From: Bordetella parapertussis
Lineage (GTDB): Bacteria; Pseudomonadota; Gammaproteobacteria; Burkholderiales; SG8-41
Assembly (NCBI GenBank): GCA_945906815.1
Contig: CAMDRT010000014.1
Location: forward strand, 1-64,000
Length of the DNA stretch: 64,000 nucleotides
Direction of reading: 5' to 3'
A program made the translations under genes and the position numbers. Below the pieces are notes generated by a model, which did no database searches, was not told the origin of the DNA, and saw only the letters and a program-made list of their open reading frames with translations. Below, one piece after another: positions 20,122 through 29,235 of this stretch (positions are counted from its first letter, which is position 1; every line of letters begins with the position of its first letter).

Positions 20122-22487
20122 CGCTCACGCCGTTGATCGAACGGATTGCGGATTTCGTATTCGTCCGCCGGCGCAGTCTGCTGGCCGCGTTTGCTGTGCT
20201 GACAGCACTGTTTGTATATACCGGAACAGGGCTGCGTGTGGATGCGGGATTCAACAAAATGATCCCGCTGCAGCATGAATACATGAAAGTGTTCAGCGAC
20301 TATCAAAAAACCTTTGGTGGTGCGAATCGTGTGTTGGTTGCTGTCATGCAAAAAGACGGTAAGGAAATATATAACCCTGAGTTTTTCAGAGCCTTGAAGC
20401 AGGTGACCGACGCGGTATTTTTTATCCCGGGGGTGGACCGCCCCACAGTCACTTCGTTGTTTACACCCAATGTGCGCTTTATCGAAGTGGTGGAAGAAGG
20501 GTTTTCCGGGGGCAACGTCATTCCTGCGAATTTCAAAGGTACGGCGGACGATTTGGAGACAGTGCGGCGCAATGTACTGAAGTTTGGAAACGTGGGGCGG
20601 CTGGTTGCCAATGACTTTAGCGCGGCCTTGGTGCGCGCAGATTTGCTGGAGATCGATCCGGTGAGCGGGAAGCGCCTGAATTATCGGCAGGTGGCGCAGC
20701 AACTGGAACAGATACGGGCCCAGTTCCAGGATGAACGACACAGTGTGCATATCATCGGCTTCGCCAAAGCGGTGGGTGACATCGCACAAGGCGCGGTGGG
20801 CGTCATCGCATTTTTCGGCGTGGCGTTTGCCATTACGGCGCTGCTGTTGTTTTTTTATTCAGGCTCGTTGCGCCTGACACTGCTGGCCCTGGGCTGTGCG
20901 CTGATGCCGGTAATTTGGCTGCTGGGGCTGCTGCCGCTGATCGGATTCGGTATAGACCCGCTTTCCATACTGGTGCCGTTTCTGATTTTTTCCATCGGCG
21001 TTTCCCATGCAGTGCAGATGACCAATGTGTGGAAGGCCGAGGTGGTGCAGGGTGCCACCGGCGCTGCTGCTGCGCGCCATGCTTTTTTGCGCCTGGCGAT
21101 TCCCGGCACGGTGGCGCTGATTACCAATGCATTAGGTTTTATGGTGATCATGCACATCAAGATTGATATCGTGCGCGAATTGGGCGTCACCGCCAGTCTG
21201 GGCGTGGCGCTGATGATACTCACCAACAAGATGCTGTTGCCCATAGTGTTGTCTTACGCCAGGCTGGAAGCGGCGGCCTACCGGCGCGCCGGCGCGATGG
21301 GGAGCGGGCTTGACGGGGTGTGGCGCGGATTGGCGCGACTCACGCGGCCGCGCGCGGCATTGATCATGGTTGCGGTGGCGTTGGTTTTGCTGAGCGGCGG
21401 TGTGTGGAAGGCGCGCGATATCAAGACCGGGGACTTGGGTAAAGGCATACCGGAATTGCATGAGGACTCCCGCTACAATCAAGACAACGCGCTCATCGTA
21501 GCCAAGTTTTCTATCGGTGTGGACGTGATTTCGGTGATCGTGCAGACGCAAGGCGTGACGGGCGCCTGCACCACCTACGCCATCATGGACACCATAGACC
21601 GCTTTGAACTGTATATGCGTAATGTCTACGGCGTGCAGTCAGTAGTGGCGCTGCCCGGGCTCGCAAAAATCATCAACGCCGGGTGGAATGAGGGCAATCT
21701 GAAATGGCGTGCGCTGTCGCGCAACCGCGATGTGCTGGCGCAATCCGTCACGCCGGTAGATACCGCCACCGGCCTGCTCAATAGCGATTGCAGTGCCATG
21801 CAAGTGCTTGTTTTTACGAAAGATCACCAGGGGGAGACGATTGCCCATATCGTGCGCGAAATCAAGAAATTCGCGCATGAGCACAATTCAGAGCAGCTCA
21901 AGTTCCTGCTCGCCAGCGGCAATGTGGGGGTGATGGCTGCCACCAACGAGGCAGTGGATGCCGCTGAAGTGACCATGCTGATGTCCATTTTCGGCACCAT
22001 CATTTTTCTGTGCTGGATGATGTTCCGGCAATGGCAGGCCGTGCTTTGCATCATCCTGCCGCTGGCGCTGGTGTCGATACTGTGCAATGCGTTGATGGCA
22101 AGCCTGGGCATTGGGCTCAAAGTTTCCACCCTGCCGGTAATTGCACTGGGCGTGGGCGTGGGTGTGGACTATGGCATTTATCTCTACGAGCGTTTCAAGC
22201 ACCATCTGCTGGTATCTGGCGCGAGTATCGAAGCGGCATTTTTCGAGGCATTGCGCGAGCGTGGCACGGCTGCGGTATTCACCGCCATCACCATGAGCGT
22301 GGGCGTCGGCTCGTGGGCTTTTTCGGCGCTTAAGTTTCAGGCCGACATGGGCATACTGCTCGCCTTCATGTTTCTGGTGAACATGCTGGGCGCCATCCTG
22401 TTGTTACCGGCGCTGGCGGCATTACTGTTGAACCTGCCGCAGGCTGAAGCTGCGCGCGCGCGGGTCGAATCCGCAGCGCGGCGGTGA
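20118..22487 (+). CDS. RND-superfamily MMPL-type transporter
   Basis: The 789-residue protein has the RND layout: TM1 near residues 18-35, a large periplasmic loop, TM2-6 at about 225-390, TM7 near 415-430, a second periplasmic loop and TM8-12 at about 620-780. The motif GVGVGVDYGIYLYERF in TM10 and SIGVSHAVQMTN in TM4 match MMPL/hopanoid-transporter-like exporters. Such proteins move lipids or other hydrophobic molecules out of the inner membrane. It ends the quartet that starts with DUF1302. Confidence 0.85.
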   Translation: MTLTPLIERIADFVFVRRRSLLAAFAVLTALFVYTGTGLRVDAGFNKMIPLQHEYMKVFSDYQKTFGGANRVLVAVMQKDGKEIYNPEFFRALKQVTDAVFFIPGVDRPTVTSLFTPNVRFIEVVEEGFSGGNVIPANFKGTADDLETVRRNVLKFGNVGRLVANDFSAALVRADLLEIDPVSGKRLNYRQVAQQLEQIRAQFQDERHSVHIIGFAKAVGDIAQGAVGVIAFFGVAFAITALLLFFYSGSLRLTLLALGCALMPVIWLLGLLPLIGFGIDPLSILVPFLIFSIGVSHAVQMTNVWKAEVVQGATGAAAARHAFLRLAIPGTVALITNALGFMVIMHIKIDIVRELGVTASLGVALMILTNKMLLPIVLSYARLEAAAYRRAGAMGSGLDGVWRGLARLTRPRAALIMVAVALVLLSGGVWKARDIKTGDLGKGIPELHEDSRYNQDNALIVAKFSIGVDVISVIVQTQGVTGACTTYAIMDTIDRFELYMRNVYGVQSVVALPGLAKIINAGWNEGNLKWRALSRNRDVLAQSVTPVDTATGLLNSDCSAMQVLVFTKDHQGETIAHIVREIKKFAHEHNSEQLKFLLASGNVGVMAATNEAVDAAEVTMLMSIFGTIIFLCWMMFRQWQAVLCIILPLALVSILCNALMASLGIGLKVSTLPVIALGVGVGVDYGIYLYERFKHHLLVSGASIEAAFFEALRERGTAAVFTAITMSVGVGSWAFSALKFQADMGILLAFMFLVNMLGAILLLPALAALLLNLPQAEAARARVESAARR

Positions 22488-22537
22488 AGTGGTTGGGCAG
22501 GGAAACGGATTGCGTTGCTGAATGCGACCCGCTGGCG

Positions 22538-23866
22538 CTACTCGCGTCCGATTTCTCGCAAGGTGTCGCCCACTATGCCCACCAATTCATCAATCTGTTG
22601 CTTGCTGATAATCAGCGGTGGTGACAACGCGATGATGTCGCCAGTGGTGCGGATCAGCACGCCTTTTTCATAGCACTTCAAAAAAGTGTTGAACGCGCGC
22701 TCGGTGGGCTTGCCGGGTTTGGGTTCGAGTTCGATGCCGGCGACCAGGCCGATATTGCGGATGTCGATGACGTTGGGCATTTCCCGCAGCGCATGCACCG
22801 CTTGCTCGAAGTAGGGCGCGAGTTCGCGGGTGCGTTCGAACAATCCTTCTTCTTCGTAAACATCGAGCGTGGCCTCGGCGGCTGCAGTAGCCAGCGGGTG
22901 GCCGGAGTAGGTGTAGCCGTGAAACAGTTCAACGGTATCGGGCGGCGCTGCATTCACCACCGTATCGTAGATGCCCTTGCGTACCGCGACGGCACCCATC
23001 GGCACCATGGCGTTGGTGATGCCCTTGGCCATGGTCATGATGTCGGGTATTACGCCAAAAGTTTGGGCGGCGAAGGCGCTGCCGGTGCGGCCGAAACCGG
23101 TGATAACCTCATCGAAGATCAGCAGTAGCTTGTGCTTGTCGCAGATTTCACGCAGACGCTTAAGATAACCCTTGGGCGGAATCAGCACGCCCGCCGAACC
23201 CGCCATCGGTTCAACAATCACGGCGGCGATGTTAGAAGCATCGTGCAGCGCGATGATGCGGGTTTCGAGTTCATCTGCCAGATGTGCGCCCCAGTTCGGC
23301 TCACCGCGCGTGAAGGCGTTTTCCTTGAGGTTGTGGGTATGCGGTAGATGATCCACACGGGGCAGCAGGCTGCCGTACATTTTGCGGTTGGCGGGCATGC
23401 CGCCGACCGAAATGCCGCCAAATCCCACACCGTGATAGCCGCGTTCGCGGCCGACGAATACATTGCGATGGCCCTCACCGCGCACGCGGTGATAGGCGAG
23501 GGCTATTTTCAGCGCTGTATCCACTGCTTCGGAACCGGAGTTGCAGAAGAACACATGATCCAGATCGCCCGGCAGCATTTTGGCCAGGCGCTCAGCCACG
23601 CGGAATGATCCGGGATGCCCCATCTGGAAACCCGGGGCGTAATCCATGGTTGCGGCCTGTTTTTGTACCGCCTCAACAATTTTCGTGCGGCAATGGCCGG
23701 CGTTGGTACACCACAGCCCCGACGTGCCATCGAGCACCTTGCGGCCCTCGTCGGTTACGTAATGCATATCCTTCGCGCCGACTATCATCCGTGGCGCCGC
23801 TTTGAATGCGCGGTTGGACGAAAATGGCATCCAGTGGGCTTCGAGCGTAAGGTCGTTGGGCGGCAT
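22538..23866 (-). CDS. Class III aminotransferase, omega-amino acid:pyruvate type
   Basis: The 442-residue PLP enzyme has Asp252 in FDEVITGFGRTG and the Schiff-base Lys281 in TMAKGITNAMVPMG. The N-terminus (EAHWMPFSSNRAFKAAPRM) and the segment GLWCTNAGHCR match beta-alanine:pyruvate transaminases (omega-amino acid transaminases). It would move an omega-amino group to pyruvate, giving an aldehyde such as malonate semialdehyde. It is the last gene of the minus-strand operon, 53 bp after the LigJ-like gene. Confidence 0.85.
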   Translation of the reverse strand: MPPNDLTLEAHWMPFSSNRAFKAAPRMIVGAKDMHYVTDEGRKVLDGTSGLWCTNAGHCRTKIVEAVQKQAATMDYAPGFQMGHPGSFRVAERLAKMLPGDLDHVFFCNSGSEAVDTALKIALAYHRVRGEGHRNVFVGRERGYHGVGFGGISVGGMPANRKMYGSLLPRVDHLPHTHNLKENAFTRGEPNWGAHLADELETRIIALHDASNIAAVIVEPMAGSAGVLIPPKGYLKRLREICDKHKLLLIFDEVITGFGRTGSAFAAQTFGVIPDIMTMAKGITNAMVPMGAVAVRKGIYDTVVNAAPPDTVELFHGYTYSGHPLATAAAEATLDVYEEEGLFERTRELAPYFEQAVHALREMPNVIDIRNIGLVAGIELEPKPGKPTERAFNTFLKCYEKGVLIRTTGDIIALSPPLIISKQQIDELVGIVGDTLREIGRE

Positions 23867-23919
23867 GGTGGTTATCGCTGGTTAAGGGTGTGCGGGGAAG
23901 ATTCTACACGGGCTGCTAT

Positions 23920-24936
23920 TCAGCGCGACAGCCATGGCATCAGCCGTGGGTAGACCTTGAGCGCGTTACCGCTGAATATTTGCTGGCGCGCAGCAACAGA
24001 CACGCCGGCGGCAGCCTCGATATAACGCTTGGTGTCATCAAAATAATGCCCGGTTTCCGGATCTATGCCTTTGACCGCACCGACGATTTCCGAGGCGAAC
24101 AACACATTGTCGTGCGGAATCACCTTCAGTAACAAATCGATGCCCGGCTGGTGATAGACGCAGGTGTCGAAGTAGACGTTCTTCAGCAGTTCGGACAGGG
24201 GCGGACGTTGCATGTCCTGCGCCAGCCCGCGATAGCGGCCCCAGTGATATGGCACCGCACCGCCGCCGTGCGGCACGATGAAACGCAGCGCAGGAAAATC
24301 CTTGAACAGATCCGCCTGGATGAACTGCATGAAGGCGGTGGTGTCGCCGTTAATGTAGTGCGCGCCGGTGGCATGAAAATTCGGGTTGCACGACATGCTC
24401 ACGTGCACCATGCCGGGCACATCGAGTTCGACCATGGCCTCGTATAGCGGGTACCAATGGCGGTCGGTGAGTGGCAGGCCGCTCCAGTTGCCATCGGAAG
24501 GATCGGGGTTCACATTGCAGCCGACGAAACCCAGTTGCTCAACGCAGCGCTTCAACTCCGGCACGCAATTCGCGGGACTCACACCGGGCGACTGCGGCAA
24601 CTGGCAAACGCCGGCGAAATTGTCGGGGTAGAGCGTGCATACGCGATGGATCATGTCGTTGCACGCCTGCGTCCAGTGTTTGCTGGTGGTCTCGTTGCCG
24701 ATGTGATGCGCCATACCGCCGGCTTGCGGCGAGAAGATGGTCAGATCGACGCCGCGCTCACGCTGGATGCGCAACTGATTTTTTTCAATGGAGTCCCGTA
24801 TCTCGTCGTCGCTGATTTTGAGCGCAGGCGCGAGTGGTGGTTGCGCGGGAACATTCAGTCCTGCGATCTGCTGCTCGCGATAGGCTTTAAGCGCCCTCGG
24901 TGCGGTGGTGTAATGCCCGTGGCAGTCGATGATCAT
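23920..24936 (-). CDS. ligJ: Amidohydrolase-family hydratase, 4-oxalomesaconate hydratase-like
   Basis: The 338-residue protein is very close in style to LigJ, which hydrates 4-oxalomesaconate in the protocatechuate 4,5-cleavage and gallate pathways: MIIDCHGHYTTAP start, ISDDEIRDSIEKNQLR, IPHDNVLFASE and GIDPETGHYFDDTKRYIE. Metal ligands expected for LigJ are present: His6 and His8 (CHGH), His178 (MVHVS) and Glu283 (LFASE). The rest of the lig pathway (ligAB, ligC, ligI, ligK) is not in the window, so a related substrate is possible. It lies 32 bp after the CoA-transferase gene in the same operon. Confidence 0.75.
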   Translation of the reverse strand: MIIDCHGHYTTAPRALKAYREQQIAGLNVPAQPPLAPALKISDDEIRDSIEKNQLRIQRERGVDLTIFSPQAGGMAHHIGNETTSKHWTQACNDMIHRVCTLYPDNFAGVCQLPQSPGVSPANCVPELKRCVEQLGFVGCNVNPDPSDGNWSGLPLTDRHWYPLYEAMVELDVPGMVHVSMSCNPNFHATGAHYINGDTTAFMQFIQADLFKDFPALRFIVPHGGGAVPYHWGRYRGLAQDMQRPPLSELLKNVYFDTCVYHQPGIDLLLKVIPHDNVLFASEIVGAVKGIDPETGHYFDDTKRYIEAAAGVSVAARQQIFSGNALKVYPRLMPWLSR

Positions 24937-24968
24937 GCTATAAATTACTCAATAAAAACAATGGAATT

Positions 24969-26360
24969 TCAATCACGCGCCGGCCACACCGGTGCATGCG
25001 AGCCGCGCGGCGCTGCGGGTCGCGCCCAGTGCCCCGGGGTCGCGGAAAGCTGCACCGCCGGCGCCAGATGTGTGACACGGCCCCACGGCGCATCGTGCTC
25101 CATCAGCAGGCGCTGTACTATTTCAGGCGGGAATTCCGCCGGCTGACTTTGGTACTCAGCCGGAGTAAAGCGGCCCATGCCGCGAAACCATTCTCCGGCG
25201 CCTGCGAGCGAGGTGCGCACCAGCCAGCTGCCGCCGATGGTGGCGCGGCGATGCAACGCGACCATGGTGGCAAAGGCCAGCACATAACCCGCGATGTAGT
25301 CGTGCGGCGAACCGGGCAGGAATGCGGGTTTTTCGTTGTTCGCGCGCCAGGCCATGCCATTAAACGTCTGCACCACGGTGTCGTAGCCGCGCTGGTCCTT
25401 CCACGGACCTTCGTGTCCCCAAGCCGAGAGCGTTACATAGACTATGCCAGGACGTGTTTGCGCGAGCGCCTCCGCTGATAATCCGCGAGCTGCCAATGCA
25501 CCGGGGCGATAAGCCTGCAGGAACACATCGCAATCACGCACCAAACCGTGCATGGTTTGCGCCTGCGCCGGATCGCGCATATCAATGTGCGCCTGAATTT
25601 TTCCGATGCCGGTATCCACGTCGGAAGGCGGCCCCAGATCGGGCAGGTCTTTGCGGGTGATACGCATCACATCCGCGCCATGCTCCGCGAAAGCCTTGGC
25701 GCACGAGGGGCCTGCCAGCACACGCGTGAGGTCGAGCATGCGGATGCCTGATAACGGGCGCTCGCCTTTGGGCAGTGGCTGAGGCGGCGCCTCGCCGATT
25801 TTCACGATTTCAAACAGGGGAATATCCGCTGCGCTTTTCTGATGCGCGCAGCTTTCCCATTCCGCTTCTGTTCGTATCAGGCCGCCACAACCGCCGGCGG
25901 CAAACATGGCGGCTTCAAGTTCAAGTCCTTCGCGCTGCGCTACTGCCTTGGTGACAGCGTCTTTGTCCATCGGCACGCCTAGCGCTTTGAGGTTGCCGTC
26001 GCGCACATTGGGGAAATTGCAATGCAGATAAATCCAGCGGCCGTTTTTCAGCTTATAGAATCCAGTGACCTTCGCCGCGTCTTCCTCGGGCCTCTTGCCG
26101 TCGATCTTGAGATAGCGCGGGCTGCGCAGCGCAGCAGCGGCGGCATAGGTATCGAGGCGCACTTGCTGCGAGCGGCCGGTTTTCAGCTTCCACAGTTCGG
26201 CAGCGGCGAGGCCGGTTGCCGCGATGCAAGCCGCGCCCGGTGCGACGAATTTATAGGGCGTCGCCAGCAGTAAATCAGAGCCGGTGATTTCGACGTTATC
26301 TGCGGTAGTCGCGGGCAGACCGGCGAGGTGCAGCAGATGATGCAGGTGTGGATTGGACAT
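24969..26360 (-). CDS. Family III CoA-transferase with two half-domains
   Basis: The start at 26360 (MSNPHLHHLLHLAGLPATT) gives 463 residues; an in-frame extension of about 109 codons upstream overlaps the DUF2889 gene and is rejected. Residues about 30-200 resemble the distal part of a CaiB/BaiF protein (AAAELWKLKTGRSQQVRLDT), while the canonical N-terminal segment PLSGIRMLDLTRVLAGP begins only near residue 205. The catalytic Asp of the family is present in RGYDTVVQTFNGM. The order is thus rearranged relative to simple CaiB proteins, a type also seen in other proteobacteria. It would move CoA between organic acids. Confidence 0.8.
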   Translation of the reverse strand: MSNPHLHHLLHLAGLPATTADNVEITGSDLLLATPYKFVAPGAACIAATGLAAAELWKLKTGRSQQVRLDTYAAAAALRSPRYLKIDGKRPEEDAAKVTGFYKLKNGRWIYLHCNFPNVRDGNLKALGVPMDKDAVTKAVAQREGLELEAAMFAAGGCGGLIRTEAEWESCAHQKSAADIPLFEIVKIGEAPPQPLPKGERPLSGIRMLDLTRVLAGPSCAKAFAEHGADVMRITRKDLPDLGPPSDVDTGIGKIQAHIDMRDPAQAQTMHGLVRDCDVFLQAYRPGALAARGLSAEALAQTRPGIVYVTLSAWGHEGPWKDQRGYDTVVQTFNGMAWRANNEKPAFLPGSPHDYIAGYVLAFATMVALHRRATIGGSWLVRTSLAGAGEWFRGMGRFTPAEYQSQPAEFPPEIVQRLLMEHDAPWGRVTHLAPAVQLSATPGHWARPAAPRGSHAPVWPARD

Positions 26361-26373
26361 GGCAGGTCCTGGG

Positions 26374-26940
26374 TTAGGCTGTGGCGGGCACTTTGGGGCC
26401 GGCGTACAACTCCGGCCAGCGGCGCAGGGTTTCTTCGCTGTGTGGCGTGTACATGTGGCAGGTATTGAAAGTGCGTGGCATCTCGCCCGGCTGGTGTTTT
26501 CGCGTGGCCTGCCGCGCGCGATTGGTGGATTGGTAAGCGACCGCAGCGATGCGGCCCAGCAATTCCCACTGATGGGTGCAGCCATGAGCCCCGCCGATAA
26601 TATTGCCAAGGCCGCGGGTCCAGCCGCGCGTAATGCGATGGCCCTTGAGCTTCTCGAAGCGGGGCGTGATGTCTCCGCACAGCGCATAGGGGCTGCTGTC
26701 GGTGGCGGCTACGCACTCATGGATCAGCATGTCGAGGTCGATGGTGAGCCTGATCCACATATCATGCGCGGGCACACCGGCGGGCAGGTCAGCGCTGCCG
26801 CTGCGGTCGAACCAGGTTTCGGTTTTAACGTCAGTGAGATGGCCTTCAATATCCCACAGGCCGTCGTCGCGTTCGTAGCCGCGGCAATCGATGACGCGGT
26901 TGTGGCTGAGTTTTCGGGCAAGCGGGCGGGGAAGGGGCAT
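26374..26940 (-). CDS. DUF2889 family protein
   Basis: From the ATG at 26940 the protein has 188 residues: MPLPRPLARKLSHNRVIDCR, GLWDIEGHLTDVKT and the C-terminal GWTRGLGNIIGGAHGCTHQWELLG are features of DUF2889. Function is unknown. Conserved His, Cys and Asp residues (HGCTH, ECVAATD) could bind a metal. The start lies 7 bp after the acyl-CoA synthetase stop and the gene ends 13 bp before the CoA-transferase start, so it belongs to this operon. An 11-codon longer form would overlap the synthetase. Confidence 0.8.
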   Translation of the reverse strand: MPLPRPLARKLSHNRVIDCRGYERDDGLWDIEGHLTDVKTETWFDRSGSADLPAGVPAHDMWIRLTIDLDMLIHECVAATDSSPYALCGDITPRFEKLKGHRITRGWTRGLGNIIGGAHGCTHQWELLGRIAAVAYQSTNRARQATRKHQPGEMPRTFNTCHMYTPHSEETLRRWPELYAGPKVPATA

Positions 26941-26947
26941 GACTAGC

Positions 26948-29074
26948 TTAGGGATGGAGTGCAACCAACGCATCGACTGCCTTGACGCCCTGGCCTTTGG
27001 GCATCACCAACAGCGGATTGATGTCAAGTTCGGCAAGCTGGCCGTCGAGATTTACCGCCAGATGCGACACCTGGACCAGCACCTGTGCCAGCGCCTCTAT
27101 GTCGCACGCGGGTTTGCCGCGAAAGCCCTGCAGCAGTTTCGCGCCTTTAACTTCGGCTATCATTTCGTGCGCTTCAGCCGGCGTGATCGGGCAGTGGCGC
27201 ATGGCCACATCTTTGTAGACTTCAACCATGACGCCGCCGGTGCCGAATAACAGCGTCGGTCCGAGTTGGGCATCGTAGCTCACCCCAACGATGACTTCGA
27301 CGCCACCGCTCACCATCTCCTGCACCAGTACGCCGTTGATAGTGGCGTTGGGCGCGTGGGATTTTGCATTGGCGAGTATCGCCGCATGCGCCGCGCGCAC
27401 CTCATCGGCATGGCGCAGATTCAGGCGCACCACACCCGCTTCGGTCTTGTGCGGAATGTCTGCAGAATCGACTTTTAAAACCACCGGATAGCCTATTTTC
27501 TCGGCGGCTTTCACGGCGCTATCAAGGTCTGTGGAGCAAACTTCCAGCGAGATCGGCACGCCCCAGGCAGCGATCAGTTGTTTGCTTTCGGATTCAGACA
27601 ACGCGCTGCGTTTCAGGGCCTGCACTTTCGCCAGCGCTTGTTTCTGCAGCGTGTTGATTGCCGGCGTGCTGGCAAAGCCTTGCGCCATGCGCTTCTCATG
27701 CCAGGCGTGATAATCGATCAGATGCCGCAAGCCACGCGCCAGCGAATCCGGCGTGTAGAACAAGGGCACACCTGCAGCCTTGAGTTTGGTGAGGGTGGCG
27801 CTGCTGTCGCGCGTGCCGGTCCACATGTAGGCCACGTTCTTGTCGGTTTTTTCGCGCAGCGCAATGATTTGATCGGCCTGCTCTTCGCGCCCTGCACTGG
27901 CGATGGCCAGTGTGCCCACACCGGGTTCGTTGATCATCGCCTCCATGATCTCGGGGAATGCGTCGCTGTTGGCCTTGCCGGTGACATCGGCGGGATTCGC
28001 GGCCCAGCCAAACCCTTTGAGTATGCCGTCAATAACGCCGCGTGCCTGGTCGCTTAGCAGCGGCAGATCGAGTCCTTGTTGGCCACACATATCTGCGGTG
28101 AGTGAGCATATGCCGCCGGAGTGCGACACCACAGCGATGCCCGGTTGTTTGGGCTTGCGCGATTGCGCCATCAACTGCGACACCTCCAGCAGATCGTCGT
28201 AACTGGGAACGCGAATCACACCGTATTGTTTGCAGATCGCGTCGTACAGCGCATCGCTGCCGGTGAGCGCGGCGGTATGCGAACTGGCGGCGCGCTTGCC
28301 CAGATCCGAGCGGCCGATTTTGATCAGCACAATCGGCTTGCCGCGCTCGGCGGCGATTTTGGCCACTTCAATAAATTTCGCCGCGTTCTTGAAGCCTTCA
28401 ACAAAACCCGCGATGACCGTGGTGCCTACATCGTCGAGCAAATAGCGCGCGAAATCAGCGAACTCAAGATCGGCCTCATTGCCGGTTGAAACCACATAGC
28501 TCATGCCCATGCCCGAATCAGCGGCGCGCGCGAGAAAAGGTCCGAACAGTGTGGCACCGCTTTGACACACCAGTCCGACTTTGCCGTTAGCGCCGCTGGT
28601 CTGGCGGCTGGAAGAGGTGAGCCAGATGTTGTCGCGGATGTTGGCAAGGCCGAGGCAATTGGGGCCGCTGATGCGCAGGCCCGATTCGCGTGCGTAGGTC
28701 GCGACTTCTGTCTGCAAATCGGCGCGATCACTCAGGCCACGTTCCGAGAACCCCGCGGAGATCACAATCGCTGCGCGCGTGCCTTTGGCATGCGCTTCCT
28801 TCAAGGTACTCAGGACGTGATTGTAGGGCACCACCACTGCCACTACGTCCGGCGTTTCCGGCAGGTCGGTGATGCTCTTGTACGACTTCACGCCGAGGAT
28901 TTCCTCGTACTTGGGATTCACTGCGTATACCCTGACCCGGTCCTGCATCTTCAAGGCGGCAGCAAGCATGCGTCCACCATATTGTTGGCGTGGCGTGGCA
29001 CCGACGATCGCAAACGAGCGCGGGTTGAGCATCGTATGTATCGATGCCATCTGATCTTTGGTCCAAATCTCCAC
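26948..29074 (-). CDS. Acetate--CoA ligase (ADP-forming) family acyl-CoA synthetase
   Basis: The GTG at 29074, preceded by GGAGGA at 6 bp, gives 708 residues (VEIWTKDQMASIHTMLNPRS...). Domains in order: CoA-binding Rossmann domain (about 10-140, FAIVGATPRQQYGGRM), two succinyl-CoA synthetase-like flavodoxin domains (about 145-460, with the SSHTAALTGSD motif), and an ATP-grasp domain (about 480-700, YPVVLKVDSADIPHKTEAGVV). Enzymes of this type join an organic acid to CoA with ATP, giving ADP and phosphate. No GNAT domain is fused. It is the first gene of the minus-strand operon and probably activates its substrate. Confidence 0.88.
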   Translation of the reverse strand: MEIWTKDQMASIHTMLNPRSFAIVGATPRQQYGGRMLAAALKMQDRVRVYAVNPKYEEILGVKSYKSITDLPETPDVVAVVVPYNHVLSTLKEAHAKGTRAAIVISAGFSERGLSDRADLQTEVATYARESGLRISGPNCLGLANIRDNIWLTSSSRQTSGANGKVGLVCQSGATLFGPFLARAADSGMGMSYVVSTGNEADLEFADFARYLLDDVGTTVIAGFVEGFKNAAKFIEVAKIAAERGKPIVLIKIGRSDLGKRAASSHTAALTGSDALYDAICKQYGVIRVPSYDDLLEVSQLMAQSRKPKQPGIAVVSHSGGICSLTADMCGQQGLDLPLLSDQARGVIDGILKGFGWAANPADVTGKANSDAFPEIMEAMINEPGVGTLAIASAGREEQADQIIALREKTDKNVAYMWTGTRDSSATLTKLKAAGVPLFYTPDSLARGLRHLIDYHAWHEKRMAQGFASTPAINTLQKQALAKVQALKRSALSESESKQLIAAWGVPISLEVCSTDLDSAVKAAEKIGYPVVLKVDSADIPHKTEAGVVRLNLRHADEVRAAHAAILANAKSHAPNATINGVLVQEMVSGGVEVIVGVSYDAQLGPTLLFGTGGVMVEVYKDVAMRHCPITPAEAHEMIAEVKGAKLLQGFRGKPACDIEALAQVLVQVSHLAVNLDGQLAELDINPLLVMPKGQGVKAVDALVALHP

Positions 29075-29235
29075 TAACTTCCTCCAATTAAAGTCGTTTG
29101 CCTGACACAGGGTAGATCGCGCAAACACGCTATCCGCCACCTTTGAACCGCAATGTAACGGTGCGCATCGGTGTGCGCAAGCCTTTGCGTTCCGCACAGT
29201 GGAATGAGCTAAACTTTCGCGCGCAGGCCCCCGAG

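Noticed and set aside
26361..26687. N-terminal extension of the CoA-transferase by about 109 codons
   Set aside because: It overlaps the DUF2889 gene on the same strand, is low-complexity Ala/Arg/Ser/Thr sequence, and the family start fits the ATG at 26360.
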